DNA of 64,000 bases from CAIWHR01 sp963843595 (GTDB taxonomy: Bacteria; Pseudomonadota; Gammaproteobacteria; Burkholderiales; Casimicrobiaceae), in NCBI GenBank assembly GCA_963843595.1, contig CAWJLG010000016.1, forward strand, positions 62,001 through 126,000, read 5' to 3'. The notes below the pieces were generated by a model. That model saw nothing but the letters and a program-made list of their open reading frames with translations. It was not told where the DNA came from and did not search any database. Each line of letters starts with the position of its first letter. Position 1 is the stretch's first letter. Below are positions 16,604 to 23,743 of this stretch, in pieces. Made by a program: the position numbers and the translations under genes.

Positions 16604-16619
16604 CGGCATATAAATTGCT
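16604..16619 (+). promoter_or_regulatory. Candidate sigma-54 promoter for pilB-pilC
   Basis: CGGCATATAAATTGCT matches the -24/-12 pattern: GG at 16605-16606, GC at 16617-16618 and ten bases between, with TTGC and a following T at the -12. Predicted transcription start is near 16630, about 50 bases before the pilB ATG. RpoN control with PilSR is known for pilin genes in Pseudomonas; applying it to pilB here is inference. A TATAAA within the same bases could alternatively be a sigma-70 -10, but there is no -35. Confidence 0.45.
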
Positions 16620-16681
16620 TGTTCTTCCCGAAGCGCGCTTTTCCTGCAAGAAACTGACCCTTTCGGACCCCGACCACGCCC

Positions 16682-18400
16682 ATGGCCACGCACGCTGCCA
16701 CGACACGCAACATCAGCGGACTCGCGCGCGCGATGGCCCAGCACGGACTGATGTCCGAGTACGACGCGGAAGCGCTGCAGAGCCAGGCGCAGCAGGGCGG
16801 CATCACCTTCGTCGAGCAGGTCCTCTCCGCCAAGCGGATCTCGGCCACCCAGCTCGCGACGTTCGCGTCGCGCGCCTTCGGCGTCCCCCTGCTCGACCTC
16901 AACGCGTTCGATCTCGACCAGATTCAAAAGGATCTCGTCGACATCAAGATTGCCCAGACCCGGCGCGTGCTCCCGCTGCACAAGCGGGGCAATCGCCTCT
17001 ATGTCGCGGTTTCCGACCCTGCCAACCTGCATGCGCTCGAGGAAGTCCGCTTCAAGGCCAACCTCGTCGTGGAGCCCGTCGTCGTCGAGGACGACAAGCT
17101 CGGGCAGGCGATCAACAAGCTGGTGGAGGCGTCCGGCGCGACCCTGCGCGACGTCGCGAACATGGAGGACCTCGAGGTCGACCTGCAGGAGGGCGGCCCG
17201 GCTGCTTCGGAGGAGGAGAGCGCAGAGGTCGAGGACGCTCCGGTCGTCAAGTACATCCAGAAGATCCTCCTCGACGCGATCAGCGCCGGGGTATCCGACA
17301 TCCACTTCGAGCCCTACGAGAAGTTCTTCCGGATCCGCTACCGGCTCGACGGCATCCTGATGGAAGTGGCGCAGCCGCCGCTCGCGATCAAGGACAAGGT
17401 CGCCTCGCGGATCAAGGTCATCTCGAAGCTCGACATCTCCGAGAAGCGCGTGCCGCAGGACGGCCGGATGAAGCTCGTGCTCTCGAAGACCAAGGCGATC
17501 GACTTCCGGGTCAGCACGCTGCCTACGCTGTTCGGCGAGAAGATCGTGATGCGTATTCTCGATTCCACCGGCGTCAAGCTGGGGATCGAGGCCCTGGGCT
17601 ACGAGCCCGACCAGCAGCAGATGCTACTGCACGCGATCGGGCGGCCGTACGGGATGATCCTCGTCACGGGTCCCACGGGTTCCGGCAAGACGGTGTCCCT
17701 GTACACGTGCCTCAACATCCTCAACCAGCCCGGGATCAACATCTCGACCGCGGAAGACCCGGCGGAAATCCAGCTGCCTGGCGTCAACCAGGTCAACGTC
17801 AACGAGAAGGCCGGACTCACGTTCGCGCTGGCCCTGCGCTCTTTCCTGCGCCAGGATCCGGACATCATCATGGTCGGCGAAATCCGCGACCTCGAGACCG
17901 CCGAAATCGCGATCAAGGCCGCGCAGACCGGCCACCTCGTGCTGTCGACGCTGCACACCAACGATGCGCCGTCCACGCTGACGCGGCTGCTCAACATGGG
18001 CGTCGCGCCGTTCAACGTCGCGTCGTCGGTGCTCCTGATCACCGCGCAGCGGCTGGGACGCAAGCTGTGCCTGCAATGCAAGAAACCCGAGGAAATTCCG
18101 CCTGAGGCGCTGATACGCGCGGGTTTCGCCGAGGAGGACCTCGACGGAACCTGGCAACCCTACGGACCCGTTGGCTGCGATCACTGCAAAGGCACCGGCT
18201 ACAAGGGCCGGGTCGGTATCTACCAGGTGATGCCGATCAGCGATGAAATGCGGCAACTGATCATGCGCAGCGGCAACGCTCTCGACATCGCCGATCTGGC
18301 GCAGAAGGAAGGCGTGCGCGATCTGCGCCAATCGGGCCTGCTCAAGGTCAAGGCGGGGATCACCTCGCTCGAAGAAATCGAAGCCGTCACCAACGAGTGA
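16682..18400 (+). CDS. pilB: Type IV pilus assembly ATPase PilB
   Basis: Hexameric cytoplasmic motor driving pilus extension (GspE/PulE family), 572 residues. N-terminal T2SSE_N domain about 15-160 (LMSEYDAEALQSQAQQGG, VSDPANLHALEEVRFK); catalytic domain about 195-560 with HFEPYEKFFRIRYRLDGI, Walker A VTGPTGSGKTVSLYT, Asp box near STAEDPAEIQLPGVNQ, Walker B PDIIMVGEIRDLETAEIA and His box LSTLHTNDAPSTLTRL. A zinc tetracysteine is formed by CLQC and CDHC near 465-505. The D-P-A-E in the Asp box replaces the more usual D-P-V-E. Followed 19 bases later by pilC. Confidence 0.96.
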   Translation: MATHAATTRNISGLARAMAQHGLMSEYDAEALQSQAQQGGITFVEQVLSAKRISATQLATFASRAFGVPLLDLNAFDLDQIQKDLVDIKIAQTRRVLPLHKRGNRLYVAVSDPANLHALEEVRFKANLVVEPVVVEDDKLGQAINKLVEASGATLRDVANMEDLEVDLQEGGPAASEEESAEVEDAPVVKYIQKILLDAISAGVSDIHFEPYEKFFRIRYRLDGILMEVAQPPLAIKDKVASRIKVISKLDISEKRVPQDGRMKLVLSKTKAIDFRVSTLPTLFGEKIVMRILDSTGVKLGIEALGYEPDQQQMLLHAIGRPYGMILVTGPTGSGKTVSLYTCLNILNQPGINISTAEDPAEIQLPGVNQVNVNEKAGLTFALALRSFLRQDPDIIMVGEIRDLETAEIAIKAAQTGHLVLSTLHTNDAPSTLTRLLNMGVAPFNVASSVLLITAQRLGRKLCLQCKKPEEIPPEALIRAGFAEEDLDGTWQPYGPVGCDHCKGTGYKGRVGIYQVMPISDEMRQLIMRSGNALDIADLAQKEGVRDLRQSGLLKVKAGITSLEEIEAVTNE

Positions 18401-18419
18401 TCGCCCACGGGAACAAGCC

Positions 18420-19646
18420 ATGGCCACTGCCACCACTGCGCAGCGCAAGGACGTCAAGGAATTCACGTACCTCTGGGAGGGCGTGGATCGCAACAGCCGG
18501 CAGGTGCGCGGCGAGTCAAAGGCGGCGTCCGAGACCGTCGTCCGGACGAACCTGCGCCGGCAAGGCATACGCGTCACCAAGATCAAGCGCCAGTCGTTCC
18601 GCGGAGGACGCTCGGTCAGCGAGCGCGACATCACGTTCTTCACCCGGCAGCTGGCGACGATGCTGCGTGCCGGCGTGCCGCTGCTGCAGTCCTTCGAAAT
18701 CGTCGCCCGCGGTCACAGCAACGCGCGGTTCTCGCGGTTGATGCTGGACATCAAGAGCCGCATCGAGGCGGGCTCCAGCATGTCGCAGGCCTTCCGGCAG
18801 CACCCGAAGCAGTTCGACGCCCTTTACTGCAATCTTGTCGCCGCCGGCGAGACCGCCGGCATGCTCGACGCGATCCTCGAACGGCTCGCGACCTACAAGG
18901 AAAAGATCCTCGCGATCAAGGGGAAGATCAAATCCGCGTTGTTCTACCCCGTTTCCGTCATCATCGTCGCGATCGTGGTCGTATGGGTGATCATGATCTG
19001 GGTGATCCCGGCCTTCAAGGAAGTGTTCACGAACTTCGGTGCCGACCTGCCCGCCCCGACGCTGATGGTGATGGCGATCTCCGACTTCTTCGTCACCTGG
19101 TGGTGGCTGATGGTGCTCGTCGTCATCGGCGCGCTGGCCGCCTTCTTCACGCTGCTGCGACGCTCCACCTCGTTCCGCTACGCGATCGATCGCCTCTCGC
19201 TCAAGATCCCGGTCATCGGCGGCATTCTCGAGAAAGCGACCATCGCACGCTGGACGCGCACGCTGGCGACGATGTTCGCCGCGGGCGTCCCGCTCGTGGA
19301 ATCGCTCGACTCCGTCGCCGGAGCCTCCGGCAACGCCCTCTACGCAGCCGGCACCAAACGGATCCAGACCGAGGTCAGCACCGGCACCAGCCTCACCAAT
19401 GCGATGAGCAACACGGGTCTCTTCCCCACGATGGTGCTGCAGATGACACAGATCGGCGAAGAGTCGGGTTCGCTGGACGGAATGCTCTCGAAGATCGCGG
19501 ACTTCTTCGAGGCCGAGGTCGACGATGCGGTCGCCGCGCTGTCGAGCCTGCTCGAGCCGATGATCATCGTTTTTCTCGGCGTCATCATCGGCGGCCTCGT
19601 CGTCGCGATGTACCTGCCGATCTTCAAGCTCGGCTCGGTGGTCTGA
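18420..19646 (+). CDS. pilC: Type IV pilus inner-membrane platform protein PilC
   Basis: 408-residue GspF-type platform protein around which PilB works. The N-terminal residues FTYLWEGVDRNSRQVRGES and the two T2SSF domains (about 70-195 and 275-395) are standard: FTRQLATMLRAGVPLLQSFE in the first and WTRTLATMFAAGVPLVESLD in the second, each followed by membrane helices (VSVIIVAIVVVWVIMIWVIP, then MIIVFLGVIIGGLVVAMYLP). It sits between pilB and pilD as in many proteobacteria. The next gene, pilD, starts 118 bases later. Confidence 0.96.
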   Translation: MATATTAQRKDVKEFTYLWEGVDRNSRQVRGESKAASETVVRTNLRRQGIRVTKIKRQSFRGGRSVSERDITFFTRQLATMLRAGVPLLQSFEIVARGHSNARFSRLMLDIKSRIEAGSSMSQAFRQHPKQFDALYCNLVAAGETAGMLDAILERLATYKEKILAIKGKIKSALFYPVSVIIVAIVVVWVIMIWVIPAFKEVFTNFGADLPAPTLMVMAISDFFVTWWWLMVLVVIGALAAFFTLLRRSTSFRYAIDRLSLKIPVIGGILEKATIARWTRTLATMFAAGVPLVESLDSVAGASGNALYAAGTKRIQTEVSTGTSLTNAMSNTGLFPTMVLQMTQIGEESGSLDGMLSKIADFFEAEVDDAVAALSSLLEPMIIVFLGVIIGGLVVAMYLPIFKLGSVV

Positions 19647-19764
19647 CGGTCGCGCCGGTGCAGCGGCGACGCGGATTCCCGGCGCCTAGCGCGTCGGGTG
19701 CGTCCCGGCGCCGGCCGCCGGCCATGGCCGCCGTCCGCAGCGCTGCGGATCTTTCACGGGTCCC

Positions 19765-20607
19765 ATGCTAGCCACGCTCGATCCCGTGTTCGCCACCGGC
19801 GCGGCACTCGCGGTCGGTCTCTGCGTCGGCAGCTTCCTCAACGTCGTGATTCACCGCCTTCCGAAGATGCTCGAGCGCGGCTGGCAGACGCAGTGCGCCG
19901 AGTTGCACGGGGAAGAGCCCGCGCCGGCGCCCGCCTACAATCTCGTGGTTCCGCGCTCGGCCTGTCCGGCGTGCGGCCACCGGATCACCGCCCTGGAGAA
20001 TGTGCCTGTCGTTTCCTGGCTCGCCTTGCGCGGCAAGTGCTCGTCGTGCAAGGCCCCGATTTCGATTCGCTACCCGATCGTGGAGGTTCTCGGCGGCGTG
20101 CTGGCCGCCTACGCCATCTGGCGCTTCGGACCGACCGCCAAGGGCGCCTCGGCATGCGTGCTGCTCTGGACCCTGCTTGCCCTGACCTTCATCGACTTCG
20201 ATACCCAGCTGCTGCCCGACGACCTCACGCTGCCCCTGATCTGGGCCGGACTCATCGTCAATCTGTGGGGCACGTTCGTGCCATTGGCCACCGCCGTGAT
20301 CGGCGCGGTCGCCGGTTACCTCACGCTGTGGACGATCTACTGGCTGTTCAAGCTCATTCGTGGCAAGGAGGGAATGGGCTACGGCGACTTCAAGCTCCTG
20401 GCGGCGCTGGGTGCGTGGCTGGGTTGGCAGATGCTGCCGTTGATCGTTCTGCTGTCGTCAGTCGTTGGCGCCGTGATCGGCCTCGCGCTGATGGCCTTCA
20501 AGGGGCGTGATCACAACGTGCCGCTGGCGTTCGGCCCGTACCTCGCAATTGCCGGCGTGATTGCGTTGTTCTGGGGACGCCCGCTTGTCGAGTTGTACCT
20601 GCCGTGA
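19765..20607 (+). CDS. pilD: Prepilin peptidase / N-methyltransferase PilD
   Basis: Bifunctional inner-membrane aspartic peptidase that cleaves and N-methylates type IV prepilins and type II secretion pseudopilins. 280 residues. The zinc-type CPAC and CSSC pairs (about 71-74 and 93-96) in the cytoplasmic loop are present, as are both catalytic aspartates: FIDFDTQLLPDDLTLPLIW near residue 150 and GYGDFKLLAALGAWLGW near residue 210. GSFLNVVIHRLP at the N-terminus is the family signature. Its stop overlaps the GTG start of coaE. Confidence 0.96.
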   Translation: MLATLDPVFATGAALAVGLCVGSFLNVVIHRLPKMLERGWQTQCAELHGEEPAPAPAYNLVVPRSACPACGHRITALENVPVVSWLALRGKCSSCKAPISIRYPIVEVLGGVLAAYAIWRFGPTAKGASACVLLWTLLALTFIDFDTQLLPDDLTLPLIWAGLIVNLWGTFVPLATAVIGAVAGYLTLWTIYWLFKLIRGKEGMGYGDFKLLAALGAWLGWQMLPLIVLLSSVVGAVIGLALMAFKGRDHNVPLAFGPYLAIAGVIALFWGRPLVELYLP

Positions 20608-21233
20608 CGCTCGTCGTCGGTCTGACGGGCGGGATCGGCAGCGGAAAATCGGCGGTCGCCGACGCCTTCGCCGCCCGCGGCGTCGAAATCACCGACACGG
20701 ATCGTCTGGCGCACACGCTTACCGCCGCCGGAGCGCCGGGATTCGCGGCGGTCGTTGCCGTCTTCGGACGCGGTGTCGTTGCCGCCGACGGCACGCTCGA
20801 CCGCGGCGCACTGCGGCGGATCGTGTTCGCCGATCCCGAAGCTCGCGCCAGACTGGAGGACCTGCTGCATCCGCTGATTCGCGCCGCCGCTCGCCGCGAA
20901 TGCGCGAACTGGACCGGGCCGTACGGCCTGCTGGTGGTGCCATTGCTGTTCGAGCGCGGCGGCCTGGCCGATGTCGTCGAACGCACGCTCGTCGTCGACT
21001 GCCCGGAAGATGAACAGGTCACCCGCGTGATGAAGCGCAGCGGGCTCGCCGCCGACGAGGTGCGGGCGATCATGGCCGCGCAGCTCTCGCGCTCGGCAAG
21101 GGTGGCCCGCGCCGACGACGTGCTCGACAATTCCGGCCCCGCGTCTGCGATCGCGCCGCAGGTGGCGGAACTGGACCGCAAATACCGGGCGCTCGCCGCC
21201 GATCTCGTGCGCGATCCCGCGCGCGGCGCTTAA
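20604..21233 (+). CDS. coaE: Dephospho-CoA kinase CoaE
   Basis: Last step of coenzyme A synthesis: ATP-dependent phosphorylation of dephospho-CoA. 209 residues; GTG start at 20604 inside the pilD stop (GTGA). P-loop VGLTGGIGSGKSAVADAF (about 5-22), ITDTDRLAHTLT (substrate Asp), ARLEDLLHPLIR, GPYGLLVVPLLFE and the RxxRADDVLDN segment are all present. The pilBCD-coaE-zapD-yacG order is a standard gamma/betaproteobacterial block. Confidence 0.95.
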   Translation: MTLVVGLTGGIGSGKSAVADAFAARGVEITDTDRLAHTLTAAGAPGFAAVVAVFGRGVVAADGTLDRGALRRIVFADPEARARLEDLLHPLIRAAARRECANWTGPYGLLVVPLLFERGGLADVVERTLVVDCPEDEQVTRVMKRSGLAADEVRAIMAAQLSRSARVARADDVLDNSGPASAIAPQVAELDRKYRALAADLVRDPARGA

Positions 21234-21296
21234 ACTGCGCCCCCACTTGGGGCAGAATGTCATGCTGATGCAGGTCTACCCCGCCGCCGGCACCCC

Positions 21297-22055
21297 GTGA
21301 TTCGCTACGAGCATCCGCTGAACGAACGCATCCGCACGTTGATGCGCCTCGAGGATCTGTATCATCGCGCCCGATTCTTCGCCGCCCAGCCCGCAGCGCC
21401 CGACCACCACGCGGCGCTGCTTGCGCTGTTCGAGATCACCGACGTGGCGGCGCGCGCCGACCTCAAGGCCGACATCCTGCAGGAGCTCGAACGGCAAAAA
21501 CAGCTGCTTTCACCGTTGCGCGGCAATCCCGCGATCGACACCCGCGTGCTCGAGCCGCTGCTCGCCGAGATCGACCACGCCAGCGCATCGTTGCTGGCGC
21601 AATCGGGCAAGGTCGGCCAGCACCTGCGGGACAACGATTGGCTGATGACGATCAAGCAGCGCACCGCGATTCCGGGGGGTGTCTGCGAGTTCGACCTTCC
21701 CGCCTATCACTACTGGCTCAATGCCGATGCCGCGGCACGACAGAACGACCTGCGCGCGTGGATAGAACCGTTTCTGCCGATTTACGACGGCCTCGCGATC
21801 ATCCTGCGCCTGCTGCGCGACAACGGGCGCGCCAGCCGCCAGGTTGCCTATCGCGGCGTGTTCCAGCTGATGCTGACGTCGTCGAAGGTCGCGCAGCTCT
21901 TGCGCCTCACCGTCGGTCGCGACCGGCCGTGCGTGCCCGAAATCAGCGCGAACAAGTACGCGCTCAACATCCGCTTCATCGGCGTGACCGGCATGGACCG
22001 AGGGACGGTGTTCGACCATGACGTCGAGTTCGAGCTGATGTTCTGTAATCTCTGA
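21297..22055 (+). CDS. zapD: Cell-division protein ZapD
   Basis: FtsZ-interacting protein that bundles protofilaments in the Z-ring (DUF1342). 252 residues, starting with GTG at 21297: MIRYEHPLNERIRTLMRLED is the family's N-terminal signature. Further matches: LKADILQELERQKQLLSPL, LRDNDWLMTIKQRTAIPGG, CEFDLPAYHYWLN and the C-terminal beta region EISANKYALNIRFIG and DVEFELMFCNL. It normally precedes yacG directly; here 3.2 kb separates them. Confidence 0.95.
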   Translation: MIRYEHPLNERIRTLMRLEDLYHRARFFAAQPAAPDHHAALLALFEITDVAARADLKADILQELERQKQLLSPLRGNPAIDTRVLEPLLAEIDHASASLLAQSGKVGQHLRDNDWLMTIKQRTAIPGGVCEFDLPAYHYWLNADAAARQNDLRAWIEPFLPIYDGLAIILRLLRDNGRASRQVAYRGVFQLMLTSSKVAQLLRLTVGRDRPCVPEISANKYALNIRFIGVTGMDRGTVFDHDVEFELMFCNL

Positions 22056-22118
22056 GTCGCTCGCGGGCGCGCCCTTTCGACCTCGATCGATTCGGTCGCC
22101 GACCGCGTCAACCGGCCG

Positions 22119-22322
22119 TCAACGGGTGATGGTGGGCGTCGTCATCGGGCTCATCGCCGGCCGAACCGATGTCGGTGTGCGGGGCAGATTGCCCGTCCAC
22201 TCGCATTCGAGCCGCGTGCAGGAATAGCGCCGCACCGGCTTGAACAGCGAAATGAGGCGATCGATGGGACGACGATGGACGCGGGTCAAGCTCGCGCCGC
22301 AGCGGGGGCAGGATCTGGACAT
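22119..22322 (-). CDS. Small zinc-ribbon protein, function unknown
   Basis: 67 residues. The N-terminus has two cysteine pairs that look like a zinc ribbon: CPRC (about 5-8) and, after SLFKPVRRYSC, Cys at about 35 and 40 (CTRLEC) followed by W. Between them is a basic stretch LTRVHRRPIDRLISLFKPVR. The remaining Thr/Pro-rich tail is not distinctive. Similar short CxxC-RVHRR-PVRRYxC-CxW proteins occur in betaproteobacteria, from memory of the pattern. It faces zapD and lies just downstream of the tctC gene, within the insert that splits zapD from yacG. A longer upstream frame (to 22392) encodes nothing recognisable. Confidence 0.68.
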   Translation of the reverse strand: MSRSCPRCGASLTRVHRRPIDRLISLFKPVRRYSCTRLECEWTGNLPRTPTSVRPAMSPMTTPTITR

Positions 22323-22431
22323 GGCACGATGGCGCCTGATCGAACGCAGTATTCGACTTGGTTGATGGCTGCGCAGTTCCGCAATCGAGCACGCGCCGGA
22401 GCCGGCGACGCCTCGAGCGACCCGGGGGAAT

Positions 22432-23481
22432 TCATTTCGTGTCGATGCGCGCGATCTTGGCCACCTTGCCGAACAGCGCCAAATCGCGACGGATCGTGTC
22501 GCTCAGCACCTGCGGCGTACTGGCCGCGGGCACGATTCCGGATGCGACGAGCTTGTCGCGAACCTCGGCAGACTCGAGGCTGCGGGCGATCGCCGACTGA
22601 AGCCGCGCCACGACGTCCTTCGGCGTTCCGGCGGGTGCGAACATGCCGACCCAGACCACCAGATCGTATCCGGACACGCCTGCCTCGGCCAGCGTGGGGA
22701 CGTCCGGCAGCAGCGGCTCGCGGGTCGTGCTCGTCACCGCAAGCGCCTTGAGCTTGCCGCTCTTGATATGCGAGATCGACGGCGGGATGTTGACGAGCGC
22801 CACCTGAACATCGCCGGCCAGAAGCGCGGTCACGACCGGTGGAATCCCGTTGTAGGGAACGTGGCGCAACTCGGCCCCGGAAAGCTGCTTGAACACTTCG
22901 GTGGCGAACATGAACGTGCTCGAACCCGAGCCGTAGTTGAGTTCGTCCGGGCGCGCCTTGGCCAGGGCAAGCAGCTCGCGAACGGAGTTCGCCGGCACCG
23001 ACCCTCCGACGACCAGCACGAGGGGCACCCGCGAGACCATCGAGATGGGCTCGAAATCCCGCGCGGGATCGTAGTTGAGCTTGTCGTGGATCACCGGGTT
23101 GATCGTCATCTGCGCCGGCGATGCCGGCAGCAGCGTGTACCCGTCGGGAGCCGCGCCGGCGACGAGCTGTGCGGCAATGATCCCGTCCGCACCCGGGCGG
23201 TTGTCGACGATGACGGGCTGCCCGAGGTCGTCGCGCATCTTCTCGGCCATCGTGCGCAAGGTGAAGTCCAGACCCGAGCCGACCGGCGCACCGACGACCA
23301 TGCGAATCGGTCGCGTCGGGAAGGTCTGGCATTGGGCGGTACCCCAGAACGAGACGGCCGCAAGCAGGCCGACGGCCGCAATCGACCGGTAGAGCAATGG
23401 GGCGCGCGGCGGCGGCACCTCGCGTGCGACCGAGGCCGAGTCCCGGTCGCGGTCAGAAGGATCAGCGTGTCGTGCAGGCAT
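22432..23481 (-). CDS. Tripartite tricarboxylate transporter receptor (TctC/Bug family)
   Basis: Periplasmic solute receptor of the Bug family, so abundant in Burkholderiales that most act as orphans; ligands are usually carboxylates. 349 residues from the ATG at 23481, with a signal peptide after a long polar start (SIAAVGLLAAVSFWGTAQC). Family positions: FPTRPIRMVVGAPVGSGLDF, GQPVIVDNRPGADGIIAAQL, DGYTLLPAS, YGSGSSTFMFATEVFKQLS, HVPYNGIPPVVTALLAGDVQ and LLPDVPTLAEAGV with W-V-G-M-F-A-P-A-G-T-P. No tctA or tctB membrane gene is present. It is divergent from the acyl-CoA synthetase, with 262 bases between starts, suggesting joint control of uptake and CoA activation of an organic acid (inference). 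Confidence 0.9.
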   Translation of the reverse strand: MPARHADPSDRDRDSASVAREVPPPRAPLLYRSIAAVGLLAAVSFWGTAQCQTFPTRPIRMVVGAPVGSGLDFTLRTMAEKMRDDLGQPVIVDNRPGADGIIAAQLVAGAAPDGYTLLPASPAQMTINPVIHDKLNYDPARDFEPISMVSRVPLVLVVGGSVPANSVRELLALAKARPDELNYGSGSSTFMFATEVFKQLSGAELRHVPYNGIPPVVTALLAGDVQVALVNIPPSISHIKSGKLKALAVTSTTREPLLPDVPTLAEAGVSGYDLVVWVGMFAPAGTPKDVVARLQSAIARSLESAEVRDKLVASGIVPAASTPQVLSDTIRRDLALFGKVAKIARIDTK

Positions 23482-23743
23482 GTTGACGGAGACCGGAGGA
23501 GGACACACAGGGCAGCGCGGCACGGAGCAGGTTCGCGCAGGGCTGCAACGGGAGCCGACGATCCGCCGGCGACGAGCGCGAACGGCGGAAAGCCGCACCC
23601 CCACGCCGCTGTTCGGCGGCCAAGCCGCATCCGGAGTTAGTCTACACTACCGAGCGCATGGTCTTGCGGTCGTCGGCTGCACCGCGTGCCCGATCGGCGC
23701 GCGGGTGGCAGCGGGGCGACCTGACGTCCGAGCCCTCCACGAC

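Noticed and set aside
21262..21300. 12-residue mini-ORF (MLMQVYPAAGTP) whose stop overlaps the zapD GTG
   Set aside because: Could couple translation into zapD, but such overlaps arise easily by chance and no ribosome site is clear.
22323..22392. Longer start for the zinc-ribbon gene in another frame (22108-22392)
   Set aside because: That 94-residue frame is out of register with the cysteine pattern and has no recognisable features.
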